Shown: in pieces, positions 1 to 8,980 of the stretch
How positions within the stretch are numbered: position 1 is the stretch's first letter
Layout: every line of letters begins with the position of its first letter
Origin: JAZREA01 sp045660545
GTDB lineage: Bacteria > Bacillota > Clostridia > Monoglobales > Firm-18
Length of the DNA stretch: 64,000 nt
Assembly: GCA_045660545.1 (NCBI GenBank)
Contig: JAZREA010000018.1
Span: 1-64,000 of the forward strand
Direction: 5' to 3'
The notes under the pieces: generated by a model
The model's database searches: none
Told to the model about the DNA's origin: nothing
What the model saw: only the letters and a program-made list of their open reading frames with translations
Made by a program: the position numbers and the translations under genes

Positions 1-32
1 TTAATGAGAGCGCAAACAACGACGGCAAATAG
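1..32 (+). CDS. 3' end of an upstream phage gene (possibly holin)
   Basis: In reading frame 3 the first bases read NESANNDGK followed by TAG at 30-32, immediately before the ribosome binding site of the amidase. Another frame is open to a TGA at 46-48 that would overlap the amidase start. A hydrophilic tail before an endolysin would suit a holin, but ten residues cannot identify a family, and the reading frame itself is uncertain. Confidence 0.25.
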   Translation, partial: NESANNDGK

Positions 33-44
33 CGGAGGTAAGAC

Positions 45-680
45 GTGAACATAGTAAAGATACCTGACCAGATAATCAATGGCAAGCTTCGTCCCCTTGA
101 TTTAAAAAAGGTTGACGCTATTGCCCTACACCACATGGCGACCGACGCGGACGTTAAGAGCATTGAAAGGATGCACATAAGCCAGGGATGGGACGCGATA
201 GGATATAATTTTTGGGTCTCGTTTGACGGGCTTGTGTACGAAGGCAGAGGCTTTAACCTCGGTGCAGGGGTGGAAGACCAAAACGGCCATATAATTTCAG
301 TCGGCTTTCAGGGCGACTACCACACCCAACAAAGAACAATGCCCGACGCACAGTTTAACGCCGGGGTGGATATAATCAAATACATTCTTGAAAGAGTGCC
401 TTCGGTTAAAAAAATCGGCGGGCACAAGGACTATATGGCAACAGCTTGCCCGGGACAGTATTTCCCGCTTGAAGAGATGAAAACTTTACAGAAAAGAGGT
501 AACGGAGAAATGAATTACTACGACTGTACAGAGGTTTGCCCCGATTGGTCGAGGCCTTATGTTCAAAAGGCGCTTGAAATGGGATACATAAAAGGTGATT
601 CGCTGGGCAGACTGCGCCTTACAGACGACCGTATATGGTGTCTCGTTGTAATGATGAGGATAAACGGAATAATGGAATAA
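45..680 (+). CDS. Phage N-acetylmuramoyl-L-alanine amidase (endolysin)
   Basis: This 211-residue protein is an amidase_2/PGRP-type endolysin that cuts the amide bond between N-acetylmuramic acid and L-alanine in peptidoglycan. Residues about 20-145 form the catalytic domain. The expected zinc ligands are visible as His29 (in ALHHMA), His127 (in GGHKDY) and Cys135 (in ATACPG). Residues about 160-211 make a separate small domain (DWSRPYVQKALEMGYIKG) resembling SLH or wall-binding modules, probably for targeting. No signal peptide is present, so release would need a holin. The start is a GTG at 45, five bases after GCGGAGGT. It heads the phage late genes seen here. An autolysin role is possible, but the phage neighbours favour host lysis. 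Confidence 0.88.
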   Translation: MNIVKIPDQIINGKLRPLDLKKVDAIALHHMATDADVKSIERMHISQGWDAIGYNFWVSFDGLVYEGRGFNLGAGVEDQNGHIISVGFQGDYHTQQRTMPDAQFNAGVDIIKYILERVPSVKKIGGHKDYMATACPGQYFPLEEMKTLQKRGNGEMNYYDCTEVCPDWSRPYVQKALEMGYIKGDSLGRLRLTDDRIWCLVVMMRINGIME

Positions 681-688
681 AATAAAAG

Positions 689-712
689 GGCAACATCTTT
701 TTTGATGTTGCC
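689..712. terminator. Perfect 9-bp hairpin between phage genes
   Basis: GGCAACATC (689-697) and GATGTTGCC (704-712) enclose a T6 loop. On the plus strand no U tract follows the stem, so this is a poor forward terminator. On the minus strand the stem is followed by CTTTTATTTT, so it could stop antisense transcription or simply stabilise the late mRNA. Confidence 0.4.
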
Positions 713-733
713 TATGCTGAATAAAGGAGTGAT

Positions 734-1738
734 ATGATGAACTGGGATGCAGTAGAGACTATGAAGGGTTGGTCAACAGAGGACCAGGCAAACTATGTAC
801 AGACCAAAAAGGACTGGGCAGCAACAGACGACCCCGTAAAGAAGAAACAGTATGAAGATACCAATGCTGCCAGAAGAGCAAAGTATGGTGTTGCTGAGGA
901 CACATTCGGTGCAGAAGACGCGGAAAAAGCCTATATATACAATACACAGATGGGAAATTCCTATCTTCAAAAGGGCGCTGCTTTGGACTTTGGTGTGGAC
1001 AAGTCCGGGTTAAACAAGGCGAAGCAAGCTTTGGAAAACTTTTCGTACAACCCCGAAAAAGACCCGGCATTCCTGGCGTACAGGGATATGGCGCACCGAG
1101 AGGGAGAGAGTGCAGCAAAGTCAACCCTTAACCAGCTTAACGCCGCAAGCATGGGCAGGAATAATAGCTTTTCATCAGCTGCTACGGCGCAAGTGCAGCA
1201 GGCATATAATCAGAAAGTGTCTGACAAGGCTATTGAGCTTGCGGACATAGCGTATCAGAAGCTGCTTAATAAATACAATCTTGAAAAGGCTGAGTATGAG
1301 ACTGAGCTTGCAGAAAAACAAAATGAATATAACAGATATATGGATTTGGGCGACCGTTCAATGAACAGATATGTAACCGGTCAGCAGCTCGAGTCCGGCT
1401 TGCAGACAGACGAAGTAAACAGACGTGCAACCACAGCCGGCGCCGTTGCCCAGGAGAAAGCAAACAACAGGTACGACGAAGTTGTGGACGCTGAGCTTGA
1501 GCAGATGAAAGCTAACACCCAGGGCACTTATTATGATATGGGAAGCGATATAAGAACCCAAGCAAGCGAAGCGGTAGAAGGATTTTATGAAGTCGGTATG
1601 GTTAACGAAAACGGAATGGTTATGGTATATGTTCCGTATGGGCCTCCTGAGATGATGGATGCTTACCAGGCGGCAAATCTTTTGATAAACGGAAAGTTGA
1701 TTGTTGACCAGAACACCGGCAACCTTATGAGACCATAG
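734..1738 (+). CDS. Probable phage virion/ejection protein, 334 aa
   Basis: I do not recognise a named family. The protein is soluble and has no signal peptide. Its middle (about residues 115-270) is rich in Ala, Gln, Glu and Lys and is predicted to be long helices or coiled coil (for example KYNLEKAEYETELAEKQNEY). The C-terminus (about 280-334) looks compact and ends GKLIVDQNTGNLMRP. Position directly before the giant polyvalent gene, with only 14 bases between them, suggests co-expression and a role as an internal virion or ejection partner; this is inference from context. The first ATG (734) sits very close to AAGGAG, so the adjacent ATG at 737 is equally possible. Confidence 0.55.
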   Translation: MMNWDAVETMKGWSTEDQANYVQTKKDWAATDDPVKKKQYEDTNAARRAKYGVAEDTFGAEDAEKAYIYNTQMGNSYLQKGAALDFGVDKSGLNKAKQALENFSYNPEKDPAFLAYRDMAHREGESAAKSTLNQLNAASMGRNNSFSSAATAQVQQAYNQKVSDKAIELADIAYQKLLNKYNLEKAEYETELAEKQNEYNRYMDLGDRSMNRYVTGQQLESGLQTDEVNRRATTAGAVAQEKANNRYDEVVDAELEQMKANTQGTYYDMGSDIRTQASEAVEGFYEVGMVNENGMVMVYVPYGPPEMMDAYQAANLLINGKLIVDQNTGNLMRP

Positions 1739-1752
1739 AAAGGGTGAGATAA

Positions 1753-4700
1753 ATGGCAAAGAAAATAATAATGCCACCAATGGCGACGGAAATTTCGTCG
1801 CCCAACCCATTGGCAGGTAATAAAATAAAAGAGATTAAAACCGTTAAGGATATAATAATGCCTCCTGTTGCAAAAAAGAAGACCGAAACCAAAGAGGTTT
1901 ACGGTCCTGTTATGCCGCCAAAGGCAAGTGCGGTGCAGAATAAGAAGAGTGCGCCGGAGCTTCCTCAGGTTAAACAAATGAAAACAGAAGCCCAAAAGTT
2001 TGTTACAGGAGCTAAGGTTGAGGGAAAGAAAAAAGCTGAAGATAAAATTATGAGTGGCCAAATTTTGCCGGGTGATGCAATTAAACCTTCTGCAGGCAGT
2101 AAGATTAAGAATATGGCAAAAGATGCAAAGACACAAGTGCGTGCTTTTGGAACCGGTATGGGTGAGGTGTTTGCAAACCCGATACAAAGAGCTGCTTATG
2201 AAATAAACCAAGCCTTTGGCATAAAAAACCGCTCCGTATATAATAACGGAAGTAAAGGCGAATATTTAAGTTTGATGGGTAAGTATAATAAAGCCAAAGA
2301 GGAAGGTAAAGAACTATCCAACGAGGAAATGGACAGGCTTGTTTTTTTGCAAAAAGACCAGGATATGGAAAAGAGACAGTATCTTGGGCTAAGAATCAAC
2401 GGAAAAGACGAAGATTGGGAAAAAGTTGAAACTGCGGAACAACTTGGAGCATTTGCCGGGGAAATGTTTAAGTTGTGGATAGGTGGAGAACTGCTCAATG
2501 CTTTTGTGGCAGGCAGTGGAGTTGTAGCTAACGGAGGAAAAATAACTAAAACAATAGCAGGGATTTTGACTTCCAGTGCAAATTTTGCTGCATCCGGTGC
2601 AACAAGTGCATACGGTCAGGGGGCAAGCGGTAAACAAATTGCAAAAGAGGCTGTTAAACAAGGTGTTTTGGGAGCGACCGCAGGAATTGTTAGTAACGTA
2701 ACAAAAGCGGGAGGAACAAAGCTACTGAGTCGTGCGGGAATTTCGACAGATTTAATTTTTGGTAATCAAGCTGCAAGAATTGGCTTAAATGCCATAAGTA
2801 ATGCGGCGGGTATGACTGCAGGTACATTTGCGGCCTCAAAGATAACTGGGGATGAAGCGACCTTAAACGATTACCTTACTGCTGCTGTGATGGCAATAGT
2901 GTTTACGGGATATGGAGAATTGAAAACACAGCTGAGCAGAAACCCGCAAACAGGCAAAACAATGTTTTCGACTATAAAAGAAATTAGATTGGATTCTAAT
3001 AAAGCTATAGAAAACTTTAAGGCACAATCGTTGCAAAGAGTAGAAGGATTTTGGAGAAAATATTTGTCGGAACCAAGCAAAAAGACATATAACGAGTTAA
3101 TTAACCAAATAAATATTGAAATTAAATATTTGGAAACCATTGCTTCTGCAAATGTGTATGGCGAAAATGAATTTTTGACTTCCAAAGGGGGCAAGGTTTT
3201 AAAAGAACTGTATCAAAACTATTTTAAATTCAGAGATTTCGTTCCGTCAAATAGTGCAGACTCGTTTATAACCGGAAGCGGTGCAACAACGCCTGCAGGC
3301 GCAAGTAATACTGTTATAATGCCGCCAAAAGCTATTAATAACGGAACTGTAATTATGCCACCCAAAAGTACGAATAGTGGCAATGTAATTATGCCGCCAA
3401 AGGCCTTGAACAGTTTTGGGAATAGTGGTACAATTAAAACAATAGGAGGTGTGACAAATGACAAGAGCACAGCGATGCTTGAAAATGATAGACGATTTAA
3501 TGAAGTTCAGACCGGGGAAAGACAAAATCCCGTACAAGCGGAGGAATATAGAGTTACTCCTGGAGAATATCGAGATATTGAAGTTGACGGAATCCGACGT
3601 AGCTTTGTTGAAGAAAGAACTATCGAAGCTATAATCGATACACCGGAATTTAGAAAGATTTCAAAATTTGTAGGGAATGAACTGTCGGAAAAACAAAGTA
3701 TTGAGATGTTTGCAAAATATGTTGAAGACGACAGAATTGAAGAAGGATATGACTTTTCGGAAGTTTTGGCTTATGATATCCTTTCTGATGAAAGCAACGA
3801 ATTGCGAGAAATATTTAAAGATAGTATAGATGAGTATTTTAACACAGATAAATTTTCGTTGGATATTGACAGCACGGGAGCAAAGATAGACGAAGAAGTG
3901 TTAAAGTTAACATCCGAATCTGTTGTAAGAAACAGTAACGGACAGCTAATTCCTGTATATCACGGGACTGATGCCAATTATCCCGTACTTCTGCCGGGCG
4001 ACATAGGAATACATTTTGGCAGTTATTCGCAAGCGGCTGAATTGGTAAGAGGTAAAGAAATAACGTCACCAGTATTTATAAAAGCATATTTGAATATAAG
4101 AAATCCTATTGTTGTTGAACACGACTTGAATGGTTGGAATGCTGCACAAATGGTTAATGTGCTTGAAGAAAAAGGAATCATTGACCGCGATACTGCACGT
4201 AGTATATTTAGTAAGGGTATTTCAAATGAAGAAAACAAAAAACTTGTAGATTTGTTGAAAAGCAAAGGCTACGATGGTATTATATATACAAATGAATATG
4301 AGTCAGGCATGGGTACTTCGTATATTGTTTTTAACGATTCTCAGGTTTTTAGAACAAATAATGATTCTATAATTGAGAAAAGAATTAATGACCAAATAAG
4401 AGGTACGAATAATGTGGCTATGCCACAAAATAACAATAACGATATTTACTATCAAAGGAGGGTAACAGATGAACCACAAGGACGAAATAATGGTGACGGT
4501 AAAGAGCAAGGATGGCGTCAAAGTGAGAGTCCCGATTCAGTACGCCCAGAAAGCAATCAATTCTACTTCGGAGCGCGGACCGGAAACGAAGCAGGTGGAT
4601 GGCCTAAAACGTATGGAAGAGTACGTGGAACGGCTAAAAAAACAGCACGGAATTTTATAAAAACATATAATTCCACAATTACTTTTGAAGAATATGAGAA

Positions 4701-7700
4701 CGTACCAACAGCAAAAAAATATTTTAAGGATAAATACAACAGAGATGTACACTTTGCAAAAGGAACGATATATGCCATAGACGATATCGATGAAACAAAA
4801 CATCCTTTTGAAGCAAGCGCAGTGTATGTAGGCGGCAATATAATTGTAACCTTGAGTAAAGAGGCCGAAAGCGATGTTGTCCATGAAATGGTACACGAGG
4901 ACCAAGGAAGTCTGCAATATACTACTACGGTTGCCGAAATAACAAAATTGTTTGACGGGGAAAAAACAGCTGACTTCTATGAAAACAAACAAAGCGTATA
5001 CGCAAATGTATATGAGAATAGAAGTGAGTTTGTTGAGGATGTCGAAAAAGAAGTTTATGCTGATATAATAAGTGTTTTGGCAACGAAAGAAGGGATTTCT
5101 GCTGAGAAAGTAAGAAATCTTTTCCCGGATACACAGAGTTATGAAAAGGCTAAGGATTTAGCGGCAAATTATCTGATGCACCTTATAAATAATCCGCCAG
5201 AGCATAAAGCTGTGTTGCCAATAGAGGGGTCTTGGTTAAATGTAGATAAGTCGCCTTTTTCTGTTGGAGAGGTGCCATACTACGCCAATATGTCAGGTGA
5301 TGAAATAACTGCCCGCATAAGTGATTTGTCTTCGCGTCAAGCAAGGACTGTGCAAGAGAGTGAAGAACTTGTCGGCCTTCTTTATGAAAAGTTTGGCAAG
5401 GACAACGGCGAATATATAACCCTAAGACACGATATAGTTGATCCGATATATTCAACTAAGAGCGACGAAAGTATTGAGGATACGGTTAATCAGTTAATTT
5501 CAAGCGAAAAGTATCTGTATGAACTAAAAACAGAGGCCACCAAGATAAAGAACGCCCTATCTCCCACGCCGAAGCAGATGGAGTTTATAGACAAAATTGC
5601 AAGCGGTGAGGCAACGCTTGAGGATTTTTCAGTATCAGTAGGCCTGCGAAAGTTTGAAAAGCTTATTGAAGCCAGGGCAAAGGTCTTTGCGGTTGAAAGA
5701 GAGGGTATAAAGAGATTCAAGGAAGACTCGAGGTGGAAGTTTCAAAGTGTTATTGAGGACTTTATAAGAGACTCTGATGATTGGTCAGACAAAACGGCAA
5801 TCGGTTGGCAGATTAACACGCCCGAACGTAACGCCTATGACACTATGGGCAAGGATGCCGACAAGTTTATTGATACTTTCATAACACCTATGAAACAGAA
5901 CGAAGCTCAAAAGATTAGGTATATAAACGAACTGAAAGAAAAACTTGCATCCTTGCAGCTGACCGATGAAGAGTTTGAGCAGACAATGAAATATGGCGAA
6001 GGGCTGCTAATTGATGCGCCCGATAAGATAATACACGCGGCCAAGGTATTCAACGAAGTAGCAGAGCAGATAAAGAATGATGTTAATGCTACTCTTGTGC
6101 TTAATGGATACAAGCCTATTGATAACCCTAAAATAAACCTTAACGCAAACGAGTTTAGGGATGCAGTAAGAGTTTTAAACGGTGAAGCTGATATTCTGAA
6201 TATGACGAGCAATAAAATAAGGCAGTTTATAAATATTGCTCAAAGAAACGGCATAGACAGCATTAATTATGACAAAAAGGGCAAGGTTACGGCTTCTGTT
6301 AGTATTCCGTACTTCCCACACGGAGAAGTCTTAACAGATTTGCAGTCTGTTAAAAAGGCTTTGGGATTTAGTAATGAAGTTACGGAGCTTCCCGGAGAAA
6401 TAACAGGACAAACCGAAAACTTTAAGCCAAACAAGAAATGGGTAGGAAACCTCGAAAAAAGAAGAGGTAAAAAGACGGATTATGATATAAGATTATGGGA
6501 TAATTACATAAACAACATATCGGAAGTTATATACCACACAGGCGACATTACGAAGCTGCGTCTTTTAGAAAGCGGACTGAGAACGAAATATTCCCAAAGC
6601 GCAATCGACAAGGAAGTTAGAGAGACGCGCTATATGATGACAAACGAGGAGCTTGAGGATTGGTTTGCTGCGCTTGATAAAAAAACAGGTCAGTTGACTA
6701 AACACAACAACTTGATAAACTGGCTAAACGAGTATGCCAATTTAATATCCGGTAAAAGGCACTCGCTTGACAGAGGATTTGAAAAGTCCGTTATGGGCAG
6801 AAGGTTCTACAACCTTATGACTAACGCCGAAAGCAACTGGGCCGCCAATCAGGTGGGTGGAAATGTATCGAGTGTTATAAATCAGTTTTCGCAGATGACA
6901 AATTTAATGGCAGAGAAAAACCCGGTAGATGTTATAACTGCATTAAATACTATGTTGTTTGGCGACACAAGTGTCTTAAACGAATCTGACTTTATAACCA
7001 CAAGAGAAGGAACCATCAAACTTAAAGAGGGGAGAATACAAAAAATAGCAGGAATGTTGTTTAAGGCGCCAATGGCTGCTGAGGGATTCACGTCAAGGTT
7101 GGTGTGGCAGACGGCATACAACGAAGCAATAAGGAAGGGTAAGACAGATAAAGAGGCAAGAGCCGAAGCGGATAAATACGCCGCACAGATAATGGCGGGC
7201 AGAACAAAAATAGACGCGCCCACAATATTTTCTTCTAAACAGCCACTTGCTAAAATTTTTACAACATTTCAAATAGAGCCTGCAAACACCTTTTATCATT
7301 ACATCAAAGACCTTCCGAGAGAAGCAAAGGGAAGAGGCGTAATGTGGCTTATAAAATCGGCGATTGCTACCGTTCTTTTAAATCATTTATTTAACAAAGG
7401 AAAGGAGTGGTTGACTGGTTCGGACAACAAGGTTACATTAGACCCGTTCGATACTGCATATACGGCATATAAGTACTTCGCAGATGAAGAAGGGCTGGAG
7501 TTAGATGATGTATTGGGAAGTATTAAAGAGAATGTAGCAAACCTTCCGTTTATGCAGACAACTATGGCGATATTCGGATTTAATGATGTGGGACAGATAC
7601 CTATGTCGAATATGGTTCCTAACTTTCCTGATATTAAGAAAAAATACCAAAACGGAAAGTATGCGTCCGCTGCATGGGACGCCGCTGACGCGGTTATTAG

Positions 7701-8931
7701 CCCATTTAACCCAATAGGCGGGTACGCTCAGGCAAAGAAAACGATTAAAGGTTTAGGTACTGTAATTCGTGGTGGAGAATATGATTATCAAGGTAATCTT
7801 ATGTACCCTGTTGAGCAGACTCCGGGCAATTACATTAAAGGGGCTTTGTTTGGAAAGTCGGCATTTGAAGGGAACCAGGCATATTGGGACAATGACCGCA
7901 GAGCTTTGACCGAAAACGAAACAGGAGAATATCATTGGCGCATAGAAAGAGGCGAAGACCCGCAAGCTGTGTATGATGATATCATTGGTCGTAAGGATGC
8001 AAATTCCCAAACGTCTGCGGATAACGCAAAGTATAAAGAAGAAGCGGGGAATATAATTAATCCGCTTGAGGATGATTTGATATATGGCCCAGAAGAAATT
8101 TACAGGGAATATAAAAAGACGAATCCTAACGCGACAACAATAGGCGTTCCGCAAGCTTCAAAAACCTTTTCGTATGACGGCAAGCAGTATGAGCTGACGC
8201 CGGAACAGTATGCGCAGCTGCAAAATATGTATAACGAAGAGTATGCAAACGCAGTTGGGGATATTATTTCCTCTGATATGTCTGTGGAAGATAAGTATAC
8301 GCAGATATACGAGAGAAGAAAGGCGGTCAGCAGTCAGGTTAAGGACAGATTCGCTACGGAAGTGTTGCAGGTGGAAAAGAACAAAACCTTTAAGGACACT
8401 GATTACTATAAAAAATACGTTCAGCCACAAGAAACCACCAAAAAGACCTTTAAGGACACCGAATATTACAAAAAGTATGTGCAACCTCAAGAAACCACGA
8501 AAAAGAGTTTTAAAGACACAGAGTATTACAAAAAATACATGTCTAACCAAACCTCTTATAATGGGTACGGCGGAGGATTGTCTTTTGAAAACTACAAGGT
8601 GACGAATTATAACGACGGAAACCATAAAGGCATGGATTTTGCAACACCGATAGGCACAAAGGTACAGAGTACGGTTGCTGGAGAGGTTGTAGTGGCACAG
8701 ACGTTGAAGGACAGCTATGGAAAGTATGTTGTCATTAAGGATGCGAGCGACAATTATCATTACTTCGCGCACTTGGACGGGTACAATGTTAAGGTGGGAG
8801 ACCGCGTAGGCAAGGGAACGCTGATAGGATATAGCGGAAATACCGGCAACAGCTCAGGGCCGCATCTACATTATGAAGTAAGAAGAGGAAACAATTATGC
8901 GGCACAGATTAACCCCAAGGTATTTTTATAA
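1753..8931 (+). CDS. Giant phage polyvalent protein (ART-like, HExxH, LPD-like, M23 endopeptidase)
   Basis: This is a single 2392-residue ORF. In order: three (I/V)MPP motifs in residues 1-60; a Gly/Ala-rich hydrophobic segment about 235-395; three more IMPPK motifs at 521-551 with a 12-residue period; an ADP-ribosyltransferase-like domain about 725-870 (YHGTD at 736-740, then YDGIIYTNEYE and IVFNDSQVF); a metallopeptidase-like motif HEMVH at 1044-1048; long helical regions about 1200-2000 resembling large-polyvalent-protein-associated domains; three 20-residue repeats about 2211-2266; and an M23 endopeptidase about 2276-2392. The M23 zinc motifs are His2291-x3-Asp2295, His2340 and HLH at 2371-2373. 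Polyvalent phage proteins are thought to be packaged in the virion and delivered with the DNA. The M23 domain would open peptidoglycan and the ART domain might modify a host target. Domain boundaries are by eye. Confidence 0.8.
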   Translation: MAKKIIMPPMATEISSPNPLAGNKIKEIKTVKDIIMPPVAKKKTETKEVYGPVMPPKASAVQNKKSAPELPQVKQMKTEAQKFVTGAKVEGKKKAEDKIMSGQILPGDAIKPSAGSKIKNMAKDAKTQVRAFGTGMGEVFANPIQRAAYEINQAFGIKNRSVYNNGSKGEYLSLMGKYNKAKEEGKELSNEEMDRLVFLQKDQDMEKRQYLGLRINGKDEDWEKVETAEQLGAFAGEMFKLWIGGELLNAFVAGSGVVANGGKITKTIAGILTSSANFAASGATSAYGQGASGKQIAKEAVKQGVLGATAGIVSNVTKAGGTKLLSRAGISTDLIFGNQAARIGLNAISNAAGMTAGTFAASKITGDEATLNDYLTAAVMAIVFTGYGELKTQLSRNPQTGKTMFSTIKEIRLDSNKAIENFKAQSLQRVEGFWRKYLSEPSKKTYNELINQINIEIKYLETIASANVYGENEFLTSKGGKVLKELYQNYFKFRDFVPSNSADSFITGSGATTPAGASNTVIMPPKAINNGTVIMPPKSTNSGNVIMPPKALNSFGNSGTIKTIGGVTNDKSTAMLENDRRFNEVQTGERQNPVQAEEYRVTPGEYRDIEVDGIRRSFVEERTIEAIIDTPEFRKISKFVGNELSEKQSIEMFAKYVEDDRIEEGYDFSEVLAYDILSDESNELREIFKDSIDEYFNTDKFSLDIDSTGAKIDEEVLKLTSESVVRNSNGQLIPVYHGTDANYPVLLPGDIGIHFGSYSQAAELVRGKEITSPVFIKAYLNIRNPIVVEHDLNGWNAAQMVNVLEEKGIIDRDTARSIFSKGISNEENKKLVDLLKSKGYDGIIYTNEYESGMGTSYIVFNDSQVFRTNNDSIIEKRINDQIRGTNNVAMPQNNNNDIYYQRRVTDEPQGRNNGDGKEQGWRQSESPDSVRPESNQFYFGARTGNEAGGWPKTYGRVRGTAKKTARNFIKTYNSTITFEEYENVPTAKKYFKDKYNRDVHFAKGTIYAIDDIDETKHPFEASAVYVGGNIIVTLSKEAESDVVHEMVHEDQGSLQYTTTVAEITKLFDGEKTADFYENKQSVYANVYENRSEFVEDVEKEVYADIISVLATKEGISAEKVRNLFPDTQSYEKAKDLAANYLMHLINNPPEHKAVLPIEGSWLNVDKSPFSVGEVPYYANMSGDEITARISDLSSRQARTVQESEELVGLLYEKFGKDNGEYITLRHDIVDPIYSTKSDESIEDTVNQLISSEKYLYELKTEATKIKNALSPTPKQMEFIDKIASGEATLEDFSVSVGLRKFEKLIEARAKVFAVEREGIKRFKEDSRWKFQSVIEDFIRDSDDWSDKTAIGWQINTPERNAYDTMGKDADKFIDTFITPMKQNEAQKIRYINELKEKLASLQLTDEEFEQTMKYGEGLLIDAPDKIIHAAKVFNEVAEQIKNDVNATLVLNGYKPIDNPKINLNANEFRDAVRVLNGEADILNMTSNKIRQFINIAQRNGIDSINYDKKGKVTASVSIPYFPHGEVLTDLQSVKKALGFSNEVTELPGEITGQTENFKPNKKWVGNLEKRRGKKTDYDIRLWDNYINNISEVIYHTGDITKLRLLESGLRTKYSQSAIDKEVRETRYMMTNEELEDWFAALDKKTGQLTKHNNLINWLNEYANLISGKRHSLDRGFEKSVMGRRFYNLMTNAESNWAANQVGGNVSSVINQFSQMTNLMAEKNPVDVITALNTMLFGDTSVLNESDFITTREGTIKLKEGRIQKIAGMLFKAPMAAEGFTSRLVWQTAYNEAIRKGKTDKEARAEADKYAAQIMAGRTKIDAPTIFSSKQPLAKIFTTFQIEPANTFYHYIKDLPREAKGRGVMWLIKSAIATVLLNHLFNKGKEWLTGSDNKVTLDPFDTAYTAYKYFADEEGLELDDVLGSIKENVANLPFMQTTMAIFGFNDVGQIPMSNMVPNFPDIKKKYQNGKYASAAWDAADAVISPFNPIGGYAQAKKTIKGLGTVIRGGEYDYQGNLMYPVEQTPGNYIKGALFGKSAFEGNQAYWDNDRRALTENETGEYHWRIERGEDPQAVYDDIIGRKDANSQTSADNAKYKEEAGNIINPLEDDLIYGPEEIYREYKKTNPNATTIGVPQASKTFSYDGKQYELTPEQYAQLQNMYNEEYANAVGDIISSDMSVEDKYTQIYERRKAVSSQVKDRFATEVLQVEKNKTFKDTDYYKKYVQPQETTKKTFKDTEYYKKYVQPQETTKKSFKDTEYYKKYMSNQTSYNGYGGGLSFENYKVTNYNDGNHKGMDFATPIGTKVQSTVAGEVVVAQTLKDSYGKYVVIKDASDNYHYFAHLDGYNVKVGDRVGKGTLIGYSGNTGNSSGPHLHYEVRRGNNYAAQINPKVFL
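3313..3420 (+). repeat. 36-bp tandem repeat encoding the IMPPK motif
   Basis: Three in-frame copies of a 36-base unit encode VIMPPKAINNGT, VIMPPKSTNSGN and VIMPPKALNS. The codons differ between copies while the residues are kept, so selection is on the peptide. The same motif occurs three times near the N-terminus of the same protein (about residues 6, 36 and 53). Confidence 0.8.
3458..3634 (+). CDS. Candidate hidden small gene inside the giant phage ORF, 58 aa
   Basis: A strong ribosome binding site, ATAGGAGGTG, precedes an ATG at 3458 in the +1 frame relative to the giant ORF. The 58-codon reading frame begins MTRAQRCLKMIDDLMKF and ends LLKKELSKL. Its composition is that of an ordinary small helical protein (Leu, Lys, Glu, Ile), not of random out-of-frame sequence. 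It lies just after the central IMPPK repeats, at a linker between domains of the large protein. No family is recognised. Because it overlaps a longer frame, it could also be a chance ORF; the ribosome binding site is the main support. Confidence 0.45.
   Translation: MTRAQRCLKMIDDLMKFRPGKDKIPYKRRNIELLLENIEILKLTESDVALLKKELSKL
4469..4660 (+). CDS. Candidate hidden small gene inside the giant phage ORF, 63 aa
   Basis: AAAGGAGGG ends 7 bases before an ATG at 4469, again in the +1 frame relative to the giant ORF. The 63-residue product starts MNHKDEIMVTVKSKDGVKV and ends with a basic helix (YVERLKKQHGIL). Over this stretch the giant frame reads as Arg/Gly/Gln/Asn-rich sequence (for example RNNGDGKEQGWRQSESPD), which looks more like the shifted reading than the small ORF does. 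It lies right after the ART-like domain. No family is recognised; ribosome profiling or conservation would decide. Confidence 0.5.
   Translation: MNHKDEIMVTVKSKDGVKVRVPIQYAQKAINSTSERGPETKQVDGLKRMEEYVERLKKQHGIL
8389..8550 (+). repeat. 60-bp tandem repeat in the giant phage gene
   Basis: Nearly three copies of a 60-base unit encode a 20-residue repeat of the form KTFKDTEYYKKYVQPQETTK. They sit between the helical body and the C-terminal M23 domain and probably form a spacer or wall-contacting linker for the endopeptidase. Confidence 0.85.
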
Positions 8932-8980
8932 AATTCAGTAGTGTAAATTGGTTTAATATGCTTAGAATAGTACCTGATAT

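Noticed and set aside
1358..2211. Long minus-strand ORFs opposite the virion protein genes
   Set aside because: Shadows of the A/G-rich coding strand; no start signals and no family.
4537..4992. 151-codon minus-strand ORF opposite the giant phage gene
   Set aside because: It is Cys/Phe-rich like typical antisense shadows, has no ribosome binding site and no recognisable family.
8210..8602. 130-codon plus-strand ORF in another frame over the 60-bp repeats
   Set aside because: The open frame is maintained by the repeat itself; composition is Arg/Thr/Lys-rich and there is no ribosome binding site, unlike the two small ORFs retained.
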